From NCBI GenBank assembly GCA_027574665.1, contig CM050649.1, forward strand, positions 68,954,585-69,018,584: a stretch of DNA of 64,000 nucleotides, given 5' to 3'. Source of the DNA: Rhynochetos jubatus. Its lineage: Eukaryota; Chordata; Aves; Eurypygiformes; Rhynochetidae. The position numbers and the translations under genes were made by a program. The notes below the pieces were generated by a model. That model was given only the letters and a program-made list of their open reading frames with translations. It was not told the origin of the DNA and made no database searches. Shown one piece after another: positions 1-12,109 of the stretch (position 1 is the first letter of the stretch; every line of letters begins with the position of its first letter).

Positions 1-3000
1 GATGTTCATCTTTAATGAACTCTAGTTACCAAAGTGGAAACCAGCTAGCTTTGATGGTGCAACTGACCACTTTCTGAGCAATAGCTGATTATTTACTCCT
101 CCTTGAAACGGTAAAGTAATGCTGTATCCATAAATAAGATGAAGAACCACCTGTTGCTCTAGTTGTGTTTCTTCTCTTGTATCATTGATTTCTTGGGACC
201 TTTCTCATTACTGGCAGTAGCAGGATGCGCTCGCTACTATTTACGCAGTCAGAAATGGCATAACTTAGAATTAGAGCCTGTGTAATCCTGTCAAGTACTC
301 AGAATTATGTTTATGCATTTTAATCTTTGTAAAGTAAGGAGTCCACTCATAATCTAATTGGTTTTGTTTATTATCATGTTTGCCATTTTACAGAATAGTT
401 CACTGGAAGGTGCCTACTTTATATTGTTCTCACTTCCTAATAAAAGATCTTATTAAAAGAATCTTTCTTTTCAATTATGAAAATACTTTCCTGATCTCAT
501 TAAGCCCAAAAATGATGAAGTGTTATTTTTCCTTTTTGTTTGTCACAATACAAATTAAACACACCTATGATGAACCAATTGCTATATTTATATTTTTTAT
601 ACAGAGCAAGCCTGGTAACTGTGAATGTGAAGAGATAAAGGAAGCAAAAAAACAGAAGTGTGAAGTGCTTTGCTGCCATAGCATCTATGATACTGTATCA
701 GCTCCTAGTTTTAGGATTGATGAGTAAATAGGTATGTAAGAGAGAGTGTTATTCTACAAAAAAACAGTAGTTTCAAAAGAAATAAAGAAAAAAAATAAAA
801 GGTATGTAAATACATTCTCAGACACTATGTTATGGCAACATTAGTGAGGGAGCTTCATTTCGTCTCCTTTTAATTTCAGATCTTTACAGTGGAACAGTAT
901 TGCACAGAGGTCTAGAAAGTAATGTCCTTGATCTTATCAAGTACTGGCATAGTACTAGTATAGCTATTTTCCTGTTGAAGTTACTCATGTGAGAGAAACC
1001 ACTCTGTTGTACAAGTTTGAGGTTGACCTTCTGTCCTTCATTTTTGTACTTAAACCAGATTTGGGCATTTCGATGTTCATGCAAATTGCAGCATCTTTCA
1101 GAGTTGTTCACTTTACATTATAAGATACGTAGTTAATTGTAGAGGTAATAGATATCATCACCTTTGTTTAACCATGAAAGTGCAGATTTGAAAATTACTT
1201 GAAGTTTAAATTATTGCGATTATAACTCAGTACTGCCTCCACGACACTTCACATGCTGAAGTTACAGCAGGGTAAACTGCTTGGGATAACAGGCAGAAAC
1301 ATAGATTTTTCTCTGTATATTCATAGTATACTGGAAGTTGAGAGGCCAGGACTTCTTGTAGAGAAGACCATCCACTGCTGTTGTTTCCTGCCATGGATGT
1401 CCATGCTACATTCCCTTTCTCCCTTACACACCAGAGGTAGAAAACTGATTCCCTCGCTAGCAGGGATTCCGTGGTTTTCTTTATCAGGCATAAGTTTTGG
1501 TACTATACAAGACCTTGGAGAAGATATGGGGGATGTCTGGAATAGCTGCTCTATCTTCCGTTCCTGTGTTTACGCCAAAGCAAGGGTAAACAATTGACCC
1601 AGGAGCCCTCATCTTGCCTTTCTTTCAGGCCTGGCCCTGATGGCCAAATACAGACATAGGGTGGAGAGTTCAGTCTGCCTGACAGCGAGTCCCTCTACAT
1701 AAAATGTTCTTTGACAGCATTAAGAGCTGGCATTACATGCCAGAGCGGGAAGTGTTTTGGAAAGAGATGAGGATCTGTTAAAAAAAAAAAAAAAAAGGAC
1801 AGAAAGGGACTAAACAAGGCAGGAGGAGAAGCAGACACAGAGGGGAAGAAATGGCAAAAATCAAACATTAAATATTTCCTTTAACTGCCATCAGAGATGG
1901 AGATTGCATTTGACCAAACAACCCAATCCACTACCACAAGTCAGGACTAAGGCTGACTTCATAATTTATTGGAGTGCTCTCCATAGAAAGGATCCAGTCA
2001 GTTATCCTCTGTGTTAAACAGCATACTAACATCACTTATAGACCAAGCAGATGGTTTTGTTTTATTGCCTGAATGCTATAATGTTTAACTGTAAATGTAT
2101 AAATAGGATATTCACTTGCCTTATACAAGTTCCCAATGTACTTTATAATAAACCAAGCAATTTTGACAGAAAAATGTTGACCAACCCTAGCCTAACACCA
2201 TTCAGACAATGAGCTCAATACTGGCACAAATCTCATCCATTATAAGTCAGTGGTATTACATTTACTTTTACAATTTGAAGGATAAAGACAGAAATACAAG
2301 ATGGGGCAATAAGAACCATGTGGTCCCTCCTCTTCAAGGGTCTCATCCAGAGCCTATTAAGTTACTGTACATACTCCCTTTGATTTTAATAGGCTTTGCA
2401 TAAGTCAGAAATTATTGAAAATGAATAGCAGGAAAAAGAATCTCCCTGTTTACATTCATTGCGTTATATCCATAATAAACTTGCAGAGCATGAAAACAGT
2501 AGAAAACATTAAAACAGATCCAAATACTTTATTTTAGAATTCAAGATGACCTCACTTCCTGCTCCAACATAAGTACGTGATGTGACGAACATCAGAAGAT
2601 TTTTTTTTTTTTCAAAACCTCTACTGAAAACATTCCTCTTCCCATCATTGAATACTTCATCTTGCTTTTGTATTGCAGCTGTTCCTTCTAGAGAAGCGTA
2701 CCTTTGAGTGGGCAAGCCGTTAAGAATATCGGTGAGTAGTCTGGAGCACACCAACACCTGGGATGCCAAAGGATTACAGATTGCTCTCGTGGGAACTGAT
2801 GGGTTGTGGAAGGTCAGAAAAGTGTCCAGCCGAAGCAGAGTGCCCAGGAGGGATCAGGAGCAAGGCCAAACATCACTCTTCCAAGCAAAGGTTTCTAAAC
2901 TAGCCTAGGATTTTCATTTCTAGTTAGAGCAGATATAGAAATTATTCCTCAAGTGGAACTAGGGTACTTCACAGATAAAATCAGTCATGCAAAAGGACTG
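1..3000. other. AT-rich noncoding DNA, no gene recognised
   Basis: I see no coding region here. The open frames present are short and their translations have no recognisable domain. The composition is AT-rich with very few CpG. A 17-base A tract sits at 1780-1796; it could be the tail of a decayed retroelement, but the DNA upstream of it is not one I recognise and no target-site duplication is evident. No tRNA, rRNA or recent transposon was seen. Confidence 0.6.
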
Positions 3001-3014
3001 TAAAGTTGGTTCCT

Positions 3015-3108
3015 AATTCTCCATTTCACCAAAGGACAACTGAGGAAAAGACAGATGGAGTGATTTGCTGGGGCAAGCAGAGCGCTAGGTGGAACCAGAT
3101 CCCCCATC
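3015..3108 (+). repeat. Ancient L2/MIR-like 3' fragment (degenerate)
   Basis: The order of words here follows the widely conserved L2/MIR 3' section: a 'ccatttcac..gacaactgaggaaaa' part corresponding to the 'ccattttacagatgaggaaactgag' section, then 'agtgatttgctggggcaagca' where the family has 'agtgacttgcccaaggtcaca', then an 'agcgctaggtggaaccagat' part where the family has 'agctagtaagtggcagagct'. The similarity is partial and reconstructed from memory, so it marks an old copy at best. There is no coding capacity. It could be a chance resemblance, since only about 90 bases carry the signal. Confidence 0.45.
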
Positions 3109-5200
3109 CTGTTCAGAGGCTGCCCTTTCCTGCCTGTGATGTGGAAGAAACAAAGCCATTATCAGACACCTGCAAAAGCCCTCCACCTGTTTTTGCTCCA
3201 AGTGACAGAGCCCAGAGAATGATGTAAGTATTCCCCACTAAGTCTGTAGGGAACGTGATGTAGCTGATGCAATTCCCGGCTCCAGCACACCTGCAAGGTC
3301 TCATTGATCTGCTGCTTGGTGCTCTGAAAACTCAGAAATCTATTATCAGTGTGAGCATGTGCTTATTGATCAGATTACCTGCTTCTGCTCCCTGTGTGTA
3401 CCTGATTGTACCAGTGCACGTACACACACACACGTAAATGTGCACACACGTATGGGTATATACAGGCACGCTCGGGTTGTTAGGATGTATGTATGTTAAA
3501 GCCTTTACATATTTTTTTTGTTTTACAAAACTGCACATAAATAAAAAGAACGGACCTTCTCCATGAAACGTGAGCGCAGAAACATTCACAAGTGGCCAAG
3601 AGCTGCTAAATAATTAATCAATAGAGCAGTGTGGCAGTTTGAAATGTAAATGTGATGGATGAAGGTGTGATGCTTGTCATCAAGCAGAAAATGATGTGAC
3701 TGGAATGGATAACCCACGGTACCTGCTGACTGGCAAAAGCTTGGACACAAAGATAAAGTAAAGCCATCAGAAAGCAGCCCCAGCAACCCCTAATTCTTGC
3801 CTTTGACCCACAATTCACTTTCATGTCCCTGTCCCAGTAGAGATGTTTAAAAAAATGATGAAGAGAGATCTTGGGGTGGGAAATGGGAGGGAAAAAAAAA
3901 AAAGCCATCTGAAGAAATGCTACCTGACAAGGCTGCGGGCTACATTCTTGAGAACACCTTTCTTTTCTTTATGTTCTCCTTCTCCTGTTAAATAAAAATG
4001 CAGCTCCTTTTTTCCCTTTCCTTTCTTCCAAAACTCTCCCGAGCCGTTCCTGCAAGTGGTTCTGTGACTCGGGAGCTGACAACAGCCACATGCAAAGGAA
4101 CAAAGAACGAGAGTGACAATTCAGAGTGCATGCAGGTGAGAAAGATACCTTTTACTTATCAAACTAGGCTGCAAAAAAATGCTCTTTTTACTCAGTGAGC
4201 TAGAAATAGAGGTGATCTAACAAGGCATTGATCCAAATTCTTTATTTGTGCTGAGATGTAATGCTAAAAGGATTTTTAGGTTGACTAGTAGTCTGCGGCC
4301 CCTCCGTTCAAGTAAGGAAGCATTCCTCCAATTTGGAAAGAGGAAAATCCATGTAATTACTGTATGTTATGCGACAGGAAAATGTATGCCGCAATGGCAA
4401 AGGGTGACAGAAAATGTCCCTCAAAAAATTTGTTTTCAGGGGCTTCCTATACCAGTCATTGCATTCTCTCTGTGGAGAAAATCAACATGCTAAGACTTAA
4501 CACAATTCTCTGAATCTGAGAAAAATTAACTTTTTCTCTTTCTTCTCTTTAAAAAAAAAAAAAAAAAAAATTTTTTTTAATCTGTTTTTTCCCCCCTATA
4601 GAAATGCAAGCCTCAAAGTAGGATTTAGAAGTTTGGTGGCTCTTTCTCCCATGAATCCTATTTCTCAGTAAGTACCATTTAGCAGGGTGTCTTTTTTTGA
4701 CTCTTTTGTTATCAAAATAACATTCTTTTCAGAAAGTGGAAAATACCACGGTTTAACATTAGATTTCCTAACTTCCCAAAATACACATTAGCAGATAACA
4801 CCCACTAAAAGTGAAAGCTAAATATAGACATATAACAGTGTTTTGGCACACAAAATAGATGTTTTACCATTTTTTAGATGTAAATTATACATACAAATAT
4901 TCTCTTAAAATCTGGGGGTTTTTAAGACCCCTATACACATGTTTACCTCTGAAGTGGTATAAAGAAGCAGCAGATCTCTGGGTGAACTGGACAGTGTTTT
5001 CATACTTCCTGGACTGATTATTTTTTGTTGGGTTTTTGTTGTTTTATTTTTTAATCCTTACATTACAGCTATACAAGAGGCAGTGAGAAAACATATAAGT
5101 ATTTATACAAAAATAAATGTGCCACAGTGAATTTTAAAAGTCAAGCGTTAGAGCTTACACTAAAACAGAATCCTTGCTGAACCAGCTCCATAGTAAATAA
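3109..5200. other. Noncoding DNA with simple-sequence tracts
   Basis: No gene is recognised. A short impure purine/pyrimidine-alternating CA/TG stretch lies near 3415-3470. At 4551-4578 there is a run of 20 A followed directly by 8 T, preceded by a pyrimidine-rich stretch; the A/T junction can fold back on itself. A CAG|GTGAGA donor-like site occurs at about 4134 after a pyrimidine-rich stretch, but the upstream acceptor is poor and I do not call an exon. Confidence 0.5.
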
Positions 5201-5214
5201 CCTACTTTCAGTCT

Positions 5215-5275
5215 GGGACAAGTTACTGGTGTAACGCCATTGAAGGGAAATCTTTCCTGTAACTTGGATACCAGG
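5215..5275. repeat. Fold-back (MITE-like) sauropsid repeat fragment
   Basis: Perfect 8-base inverted arms CAAGTTAC (5219-5226) and GTAACTTG (5259-5266) flank a centre containing 'gtgtaacgccattgaag'. The word set (gttac, tggtgtaac, ccattgaag, accaggg) matches a class of old palindromic repeats common in reptile and bird DNA, built around 'ctccattgaagtcaatggag' and 'acaccagtgtaa'. From memory these resemble the Harbinger-type MITEs described in crocodilians and turtles, but I cannot verify the family name. The copy is diverged and truncated. Confidence 0.5.
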
Positions 5276-5279
5276 GTAA

Positions 5280-8200
5280 GCTTTAAGCAGGGTGCCAACT
5301 CTCTGTATATACAGAGAAACATGACACTCCACAGAAATATTTCCCATTTAGAATGAACAAACTCTGGACTGATTGGTAATTAATCTGTAATTTCTTGTCT
5401 GGGGCATTTTAACTTATGTTTTCAGACTTGTACTTTGGGACCTTTCTTCTAGCTCATTCCAGAGCCACTCCGCTGTATATCTTTACCTTCATGGCAGGGA
5501 GATTATTGACAGGTATTAATTTTTAGTCCTTTTGCACAGCTTCAGGAATTCAATATCATTGTAAGTAGGAATCAGATCCTAGAGTTTGGAGCCATCTGGG
5601 TAAACGAGCCTCCGGGATGGAAGAATGATCCCACACCTTACACCTGGTGTCTTTCTGGTAGGAGATGTTCATAGGTTTTGCAGCAGTAAAAAGAAATCTG
5701 GTCTAATGATTCACAGAGATTGGTACTGAGTGTAAGCAACAGTTGTATTTCAGTAATGTAGCAATATTCACTACTAGGACTTCTATGCCTCCATAAAGTG
5801 CTGTAGACATGGAAAAGCACCATCCCAGATCGATGTTGTCATGAAACTTATGGAAGTATATTTCTGTACCTTCAGCCTGTCTCAGCTACAGAGGGACTTG
5901 CAATAGAAAAACGACAGATCAGGTTGCAAATGCGTAGTAGTCATCCCAGCCTCTGGGAAAGAGAGTCACCTACTCGGGCCAGAGGGAGCTGTGATGCACC
6001 CTGTCCTGTGCCCAGTCTGGAGGGCCAGCTCACTAGTACTGTGGGAAATACCACCACACAAGTCATGTCCTATGCTGTATAGCTGCCCACATGTAATGTG
6101 GAGGTGCCTAGCAATAGGAGCAGTGATTCACTGTGTTCGGGATTACACAGATACACTAGCAACTGGCCACTAGTGTCTAATATCATAGAAATATAGAGGT
6201 ACCAACATGACTTTAATTTCTTCGCCCTTTAAATTTGCTGGGTATATAGAGGAGAGGAACATAAAAAATGCCCTGAGAACCCATGTCTTAACCCCAATAA
6301 TAGCCAGCAACAGCTGGCTACAGAAGAGAAGGAGAAGAGGGCAACCTCGTAGCAGAGTGCCCCAGATCATCCCCCAGCCTCCAGTAACTGGCAGCTCAGG
6401 GACTTCCCAAGCTGAAAAATATGCCTACTTCACTGTAGTGATGGTGGGTAAAATATGCAGCGATGACTCTTCCTTACCAGCATGCTTTGTTTCACCCCAA
6501 GTGTTATGCCAAACTAGTTGTATATCATCATGAAGAATAACCGCATTTCCCCCGAGTTGATTTCCTATAGCACATTTTACTTAGATACTTTCTCAACACC
6601 CTCGCAAATATGCCATAGATCTAAAGAACAATCTCCTTTTCAAAATGAATGGGTCTGATTACAGGCGTATTCATTTTGTAAAAGGTACAAAAGGATACAA
6701 ATGTGCCTTTCCATCTCATATAATGTCAAAGTAAGACCCTCTTGCCCTTTTATTTCAATCCCCGCAATTTGAAAATAAAAAAAATGACTTGATTATATGT
6801 TTTTTACCATTAAGTGTATAATTGCTTTTGTGTTTTGACATTTAATTCCTCTTACCAAAATACATGGTAGGAATTAAAAGTCAAATCTTTTATGTATTTG
6901 ATGTACAGATCCTTCCATGTATTTCAATGAGAGAAATAGAACAGTGAAACCTTAAAGCAGGTACAGTGAAGCCAGCTGAAAATGAATTCACTTTTTATAC
7001 TGGCAATCTGACTGTGGCCCTAGTTCTGCCCTCCCTTATCTAGGTCGATGGCTTTTTGAAATCGCTGCAAGGTCTGAATGAGTCAAAGCCAAGCAAAACC
7101 TGCAGGACTTGACCTTTAAAATAGAGCTGGGATTATACTGTGCCTTGTCGGGCAGATTTCAAGATTATGGTCCAGTCTTGAAAATTACTTTGAAAGCCGT
7201 GAAACAGGAGCTGGCCAGGCACTCGGGTGTCACGGCCTGCCTTGGGATGGCAGTAGTGAGGAACACAAGGGCCAGGAGCAGCCAGGGCACCAGTGGGGGG
7301 TCCCAGCTAGCCCAAGGCCAGCAGGACTCCAGTGTTGAGACAGAAGTTGCACTCTGTGACTCTGGATGTTGTTTACGGATGTTTCGGATGTTTTTTGTCT
7401 TGCCTTCATCTCAACATTTCCTATAAAGTTTTTCCCACTTCATGCACTGCCCTTCATTAACTGGAAGTCCCAAAGTGACTTGACGTTACAGCCATTGCTG
7501 GGATTACATAGCGCCCTGAGATCCAGATTTATGGAATCTAGCCTTGTCTGCAATAGTTTTCTGCAGTCCAGGAAGCAGATGCTAGCCGGGAACTCAGATG
7601 GACTGAGCTTGGGACAGTCTGAGCCAGGAAGGGTAGAGGTAGACACTAATGGTAGAGTAATTTTCTTCCCAGTGTAAATGTTCTCACCCACAAATTCTGT
7701 CCTGCCTTCACTATACCCATTAACAAAAACTGCTGCTCTAGGTAAATATGTTCTTGGAGTAAGATTCATGTTGTCTTTCTCCTTTTCCCAAAGCAGGGAC
7801 ACAATCTTCTTTCTTTCACTTCATGAAAGACATCTTCATTGAAGGTAAAGGACAACACACAAGGCAACCAGAAAGAGAAGTAAAGGGAGCAGGAAACAGT
7901 TGCATCAGGAAGAAGCAAGTCAGAGAGAGACAGCTGAGTGTATCTCCCCACAACAGCTGTAGTGTCACCATATCTCATGGAGATGTACTTAGCTTCCCAT
8001 AATGAAAGCAGCTTGCACTGCATGGGTGCCAAGTGCACGGATGCTGGAAGTTGTCTTCCTTTGGCCATCACACGTTTGCACTTTGCAGGGGGAATGAGAC
8101 AGCTTGGGGCTGCTCCAGCCTAGCTATGGCTTTTGAGGGCCTCCTTTCCCAGCATCCCTGCAGCATCCTACTGCTGATAGGATTGTGAGTGTGAAACACT

Positions 8201-11200
8201 TTTCAGGTATGTGGTAAGGGCACGTTTAGACACGCACTCATGCATTACACACACATGCACTTGCACCTTTTTTCTCACCTTTGCACATGCAGAAAATTGC
8301 AAATTAAAACTAAAAGGGAATGAGAAGCCCACAACAAGTAAATCACATTATTGGCCCCAGCCTGTACCCTCAGGAGAGGTACAGGTAGGACTTAGAACAA
8401 GGAAATGGAGCTCGTGCCATTTTTGCTAAATGAGTAACTTCAAGTAATAAAAGTAGTAGATTTATACCTGTGAGGTCCAGTCTTTGAAGAAGTCCCTTGA
8501 TTAAAACTTAAAGATCAGACATCCAGAATATCTTGAGTTTGTTTTCATGAGTAGCTATTTTACCCACAGGTGTGTGTCATTTGAAAAATCTGTATCTTTG
8601 AAAATCTGTGTCTTTGCTCAAGGGCTTTGCTTCACAGTTTCAGGATAGTAATCAGCTCAAGGAGATGCTTCAAAGTTAAACAGGTTTTTTTTTTTTTTTG
8701 GTTTGGGTTTTTTTTTTTTTATAATCATGAAATCCTGATTGGGAGATGCAAGATGGGTGCAAATTATTGCTTTCCTCCAGCTCAGGGTGACCAAAGTCTT
8801 CATCAGGTCACCTTGGATGTTACAGTTCTTCAGAACACGCTTGCATACAGACAAGAATATTAACTAACGCTACTCACAGGGGATTCTCTGTTCACACTGG
8901 TTACAGAATGGCTTTGGGGTCAGTCATGCTGCCCTTTAAAATATTTTTTTATGGCAATAATGTCAAACAGCTACAGAATTTACTGCTGCTAAGCCTGAAA
9001 GGGAGCTGTTTCTCAGAATGGGGAACTTGGGGAAGATGTTTTCACTCAGCTGGAAGCTTTATGGGGCAGATTTCAACCATGGTCCAGAAGTAAATGTCAC
9101 TTCCCTTGAGATTTTGGAACTCAATGTGTGTTCAGCCCCAGAAATCAGGTGATGAACCAAAACTTCAGACTCTTAGAAACCAAACGCTTTGTGCTTCTGA
9201 GAGGTTGGGTTTGGATTTGGGGGGGGGGGGGGGGGTTTTCTCCATTTTTTGCCTTTTTCTTTAATTTTGATGGATGATGTTTTGTTCTGCAGTGAGTTTT
9301 AATGCATGTCGCTGTGGAACAATTTCAATTGTCGAAAACAACAACAACAAAAAGCAATATTTCAATATTTCTCAAGAAAAGGCTTCAAAGGTTTCAGATC
9401 TTTTTAAAATGTTTCTGCTTTATTTTGACGTGGCATAAAAGTTTTGTATGCATTCTCGCATCCGCTATTGTGACAGCTGTATTTAATGAGTGCAAAATGA
9501 TCAGAAAAACATCCTTTACTGTGGGTTGCCATTGCCAGCAGATGACAGGAGAGAGGCAGTACTGTAATAAGAAAAGCGATGAAGTAGTTCATACTACTAC
9601 TGATGAGGTATTTCTAACTCAAATGCCTAGGTATACCTTTTGAAAATAATGCATTGGTCACATTCCTAGGAGTTTCATCAGATTTTGTTTCTGAGTGTGT
9701 TTTGAAATAAAATTGTGCATCTTTAGCCTCAGGTCATGAAGTGGTTGGATGTGACATATTATTAGTGGATAAGGTAGTCAGTTTCTCTAAAATGAAGAAG
9801 AAAAGGTCCCAGTCTTGCCTATAAATGCCGGCCTTTCCGTCAAAACTGATGTTAAGCATGAAATGCAGATCCACAGATATACTAGAAATGAAACATTACA
9901 CAATACATTTGCTTTCTATTTCATATGCATATTTAGTATCAGAGTATTTTAGTCCAAATTGGAGGCAGTATAAAAATATATCTAAATGGATTTGAAAGGC
10001 AGGGTATTTCTTTTTTTCAAAGCTTTGTCGTTCCTGACTTCCTCTGGTGACTGTTAGCTTATCATGCCTTTGTACAGGAGATCTAAGTACTTCATTCTCT
10101 CTTGTGTCTCCATATGGTACCATTTCCCAGATAGTCTTCCTTTGGTCACAAGATGACAGTGAGAATGGATTGTCAGACTGGACCACTCTGACAATTTACT
10201 CTGGGGGAGAAAATCCTGTGGGTGTTTAGAAGCTTTACTGTAAGTTATATTTGATTAACTTATCCTACTACTGACAAATAATTAGGTCAGCAATTAATTT
10301 CAAAATGCAAATGGGCTACAGGCCTTCATGTTTTAAGAAATTCCCTTTGTCTTTAGTTCTTACTTGTGTTAAAGTCTTAATGGATTTAGCTGGGTGAAGG
10401 AACAAAATTATGTTTTCTAATGCTTTATTTACTAGGTTGAGTTGGACTTTTTTAGCAAATATTGACTGCAAATGTTTGTTCAGAAATGATCATGGGTGAT
10501 GGAATTTAATGGAATAAGAAAACAGAAGAGTAATGATGAGCCACTCATTTAAAAATATATATTTTTTCACACTTCTGCTGCAAAATATTTATCTATCTTC
10601 ATGGATTAGGAACAGAAAGACAAACCAGAGGGTCAGGAGCAGGCCATGGTAGCAAAGTCATTAGTACCTGCTTAAGCAGTCTAAGAAACCAGGGTATATC
10701 AGAAAGAAAACATGCTTAATATTGCTACAAGTGTGGCTCAAAGAAACCTATCTACCAGCCTATCTCAGGGACTTTATTATTAAACAAACACAGATTAAAG
10801 GCTCAGCCCTTCCCAAGAGAAGCTCAGGGGAGTTTTCTGTTGACTTTAAGGGAGTGAGGCCCCTAAGTCTAAGCCTACATTTTCTGTGATTCAAATCATG
10901 TAATTTTTTTAGAAAATATTCAAAATATGCAGCTGTAAACAAACCCAACCAGCTAGCCTGATATAAAATTTGAATGAATTTACATAGGTGACAGACTTAT
11001 ATTAGAATTTCCGAACAGTTTATTTGCTTAATTGATTGAAGTCAAGAAGGAGAGCATCCGGTCTAGAATTGAGGGGGGGTTTTTTACAGAATTTTTCCTA
11101 ACCTTAAGATGAAGTTTTAGAGTGATCATGACAAGCCATATTTTTTATGCATAACTATGCAAGACACTTTGGATGAAATAATGATAAAGAAAATAAAAAG

Positions 11201-11850
11201 TTGAGATTTTTTTTTTTTTGGGTGCAAAATGGTACTTTTCCATCACTTTAGCTTAAATTATTAATGCCAATAATTACATGAGGGAAAAAAAATCCAGAAA
11301 AAGGATAAAACTAAACATTACATTTTTAGGAGATTTTCATTTTGGAAAGAAAAACAAAAGGAGAATTGTATGGGGTGAAAATTACATGTCTCACCTAGGT
11401 AGACAAAGCTTGGTTTCCAATCTCCTTCAAAGGATTACGCCCAGGACCTTCTTGCCATCTTAAGCAGCATCTGAAGATCTTTGAAGGTTTCACCAGGTAG
11501 CAGCAAGCAACACAAGGCTGAGGCTTCATTTTGAATGAGGGAGAATCTCTTTCTCCTCAGAACTGTGGGAGAGAAAATCAGGTATATAACGGAATACAAG
11601 AGGTCTAAGCTGTTGGGAGCTGTGCAAACAGAAGTTTCCTTGTAAGGTACAGGCAGTGCTCATGCTGCTCAGCTGAGCACTGGCATGGACCACGTTAAAG
11701 CACCATGTTTCCAGAAAGAGGCAACTGCCTTCAAGATTGTCCAAAGGAGAGGCATGGGAATGGTCAGAATTTTGGGAAATGTGACCTGCAAGGAAACCTG
11801 AATGGGGGTGGTTTTGTCTCAAGAAGAAGAGAACCAGTGGACATATAAAC
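5280..11850. other. Noncoding DNA, no gene recognised
   Basis: There is no recognisable coding sequence or RNA gene in this 6.5 kb. Noted inside it: a T15 tract followed by GGTTTGGG and T13 at 8685-8720, of the mixed T/G kind I associate with bird genomes, and a run of 17 G at 9219-9235. The remaining sequence is AT-rich and looks unique. The open frames within it have no domain, signal peptide or repeat structure that I recognise. Confidence 0.55.
9219..9235 (+). repeat. Poly-G tract (17 G)
   Basis: This is an uninterrupted run of 17 G in otherwise AT-rich DNA, followed by T4. Such a run can form an intramolecular G-quadruplex and is prone to length change; it may also be a site where the assembly length is uncertain. 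Confidence 0.9.
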
Positions 11851-11879
11851 AACAAAGACTTCAGATCTGAAAAAAATAA

Positions 11880-12105
11880 CTTCTGCAAAGAAGCAGGGAA
11901 GAGTTTGTGTTTCAGGTCTACAACAAAATGACAGAAGGTAACATCCCTGTGTTGAAACAAGGGAGATTCGGGTCAGATGTTGGCAAAAACTTCCTGACAA
12001 TGAAGACACTGAAACTGTTGAAGGAATTGTCTGTAGGGAGTCTGGAGTCTCCCTTGGTGAAGAACTTCAAGAACAGGCTGGGCTGCTCTTTATGCTTTCC
12101 AAAAT
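11880..12105 (+). mobile_element. CR1 LINE 3' region fragment
   Basis: The stretch follows the CR1 3' region in order: 'gggagattcgggtcagatgt' (CR1: gggagrttyaggttagatat), 'tggcaaaaacttcctgaca' (taggaaaaacttcttcactg), a diverged 'actgttgaaggaattgtctgt' part (gaacaggctgcccagrgaagt), 'gtctggagtctccctt' (ggatgccccatccctggag), and 'gaacttcaagaacaggctgg' (gtgttcaaggccaggctgg). The last 150 bases are the clearest; the upstream part is weaker. It is a 5'-truncated, substitution-rich fossil with no intact reading frame and no terminal octamer repeat that I could find. CR1 is the dominant retroposon family of birds and reptiles, which supports a sauropsid source. Confidence 0.75.
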
Positions 12106-12109
12106 AATT

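Noticed and set aside
4052-4134. Possible exon ending at CAG|GTGAGA
   Set aside because: The donor is fair but the acceptor (ctgcaag) is poor and nothing around it supports transcription.
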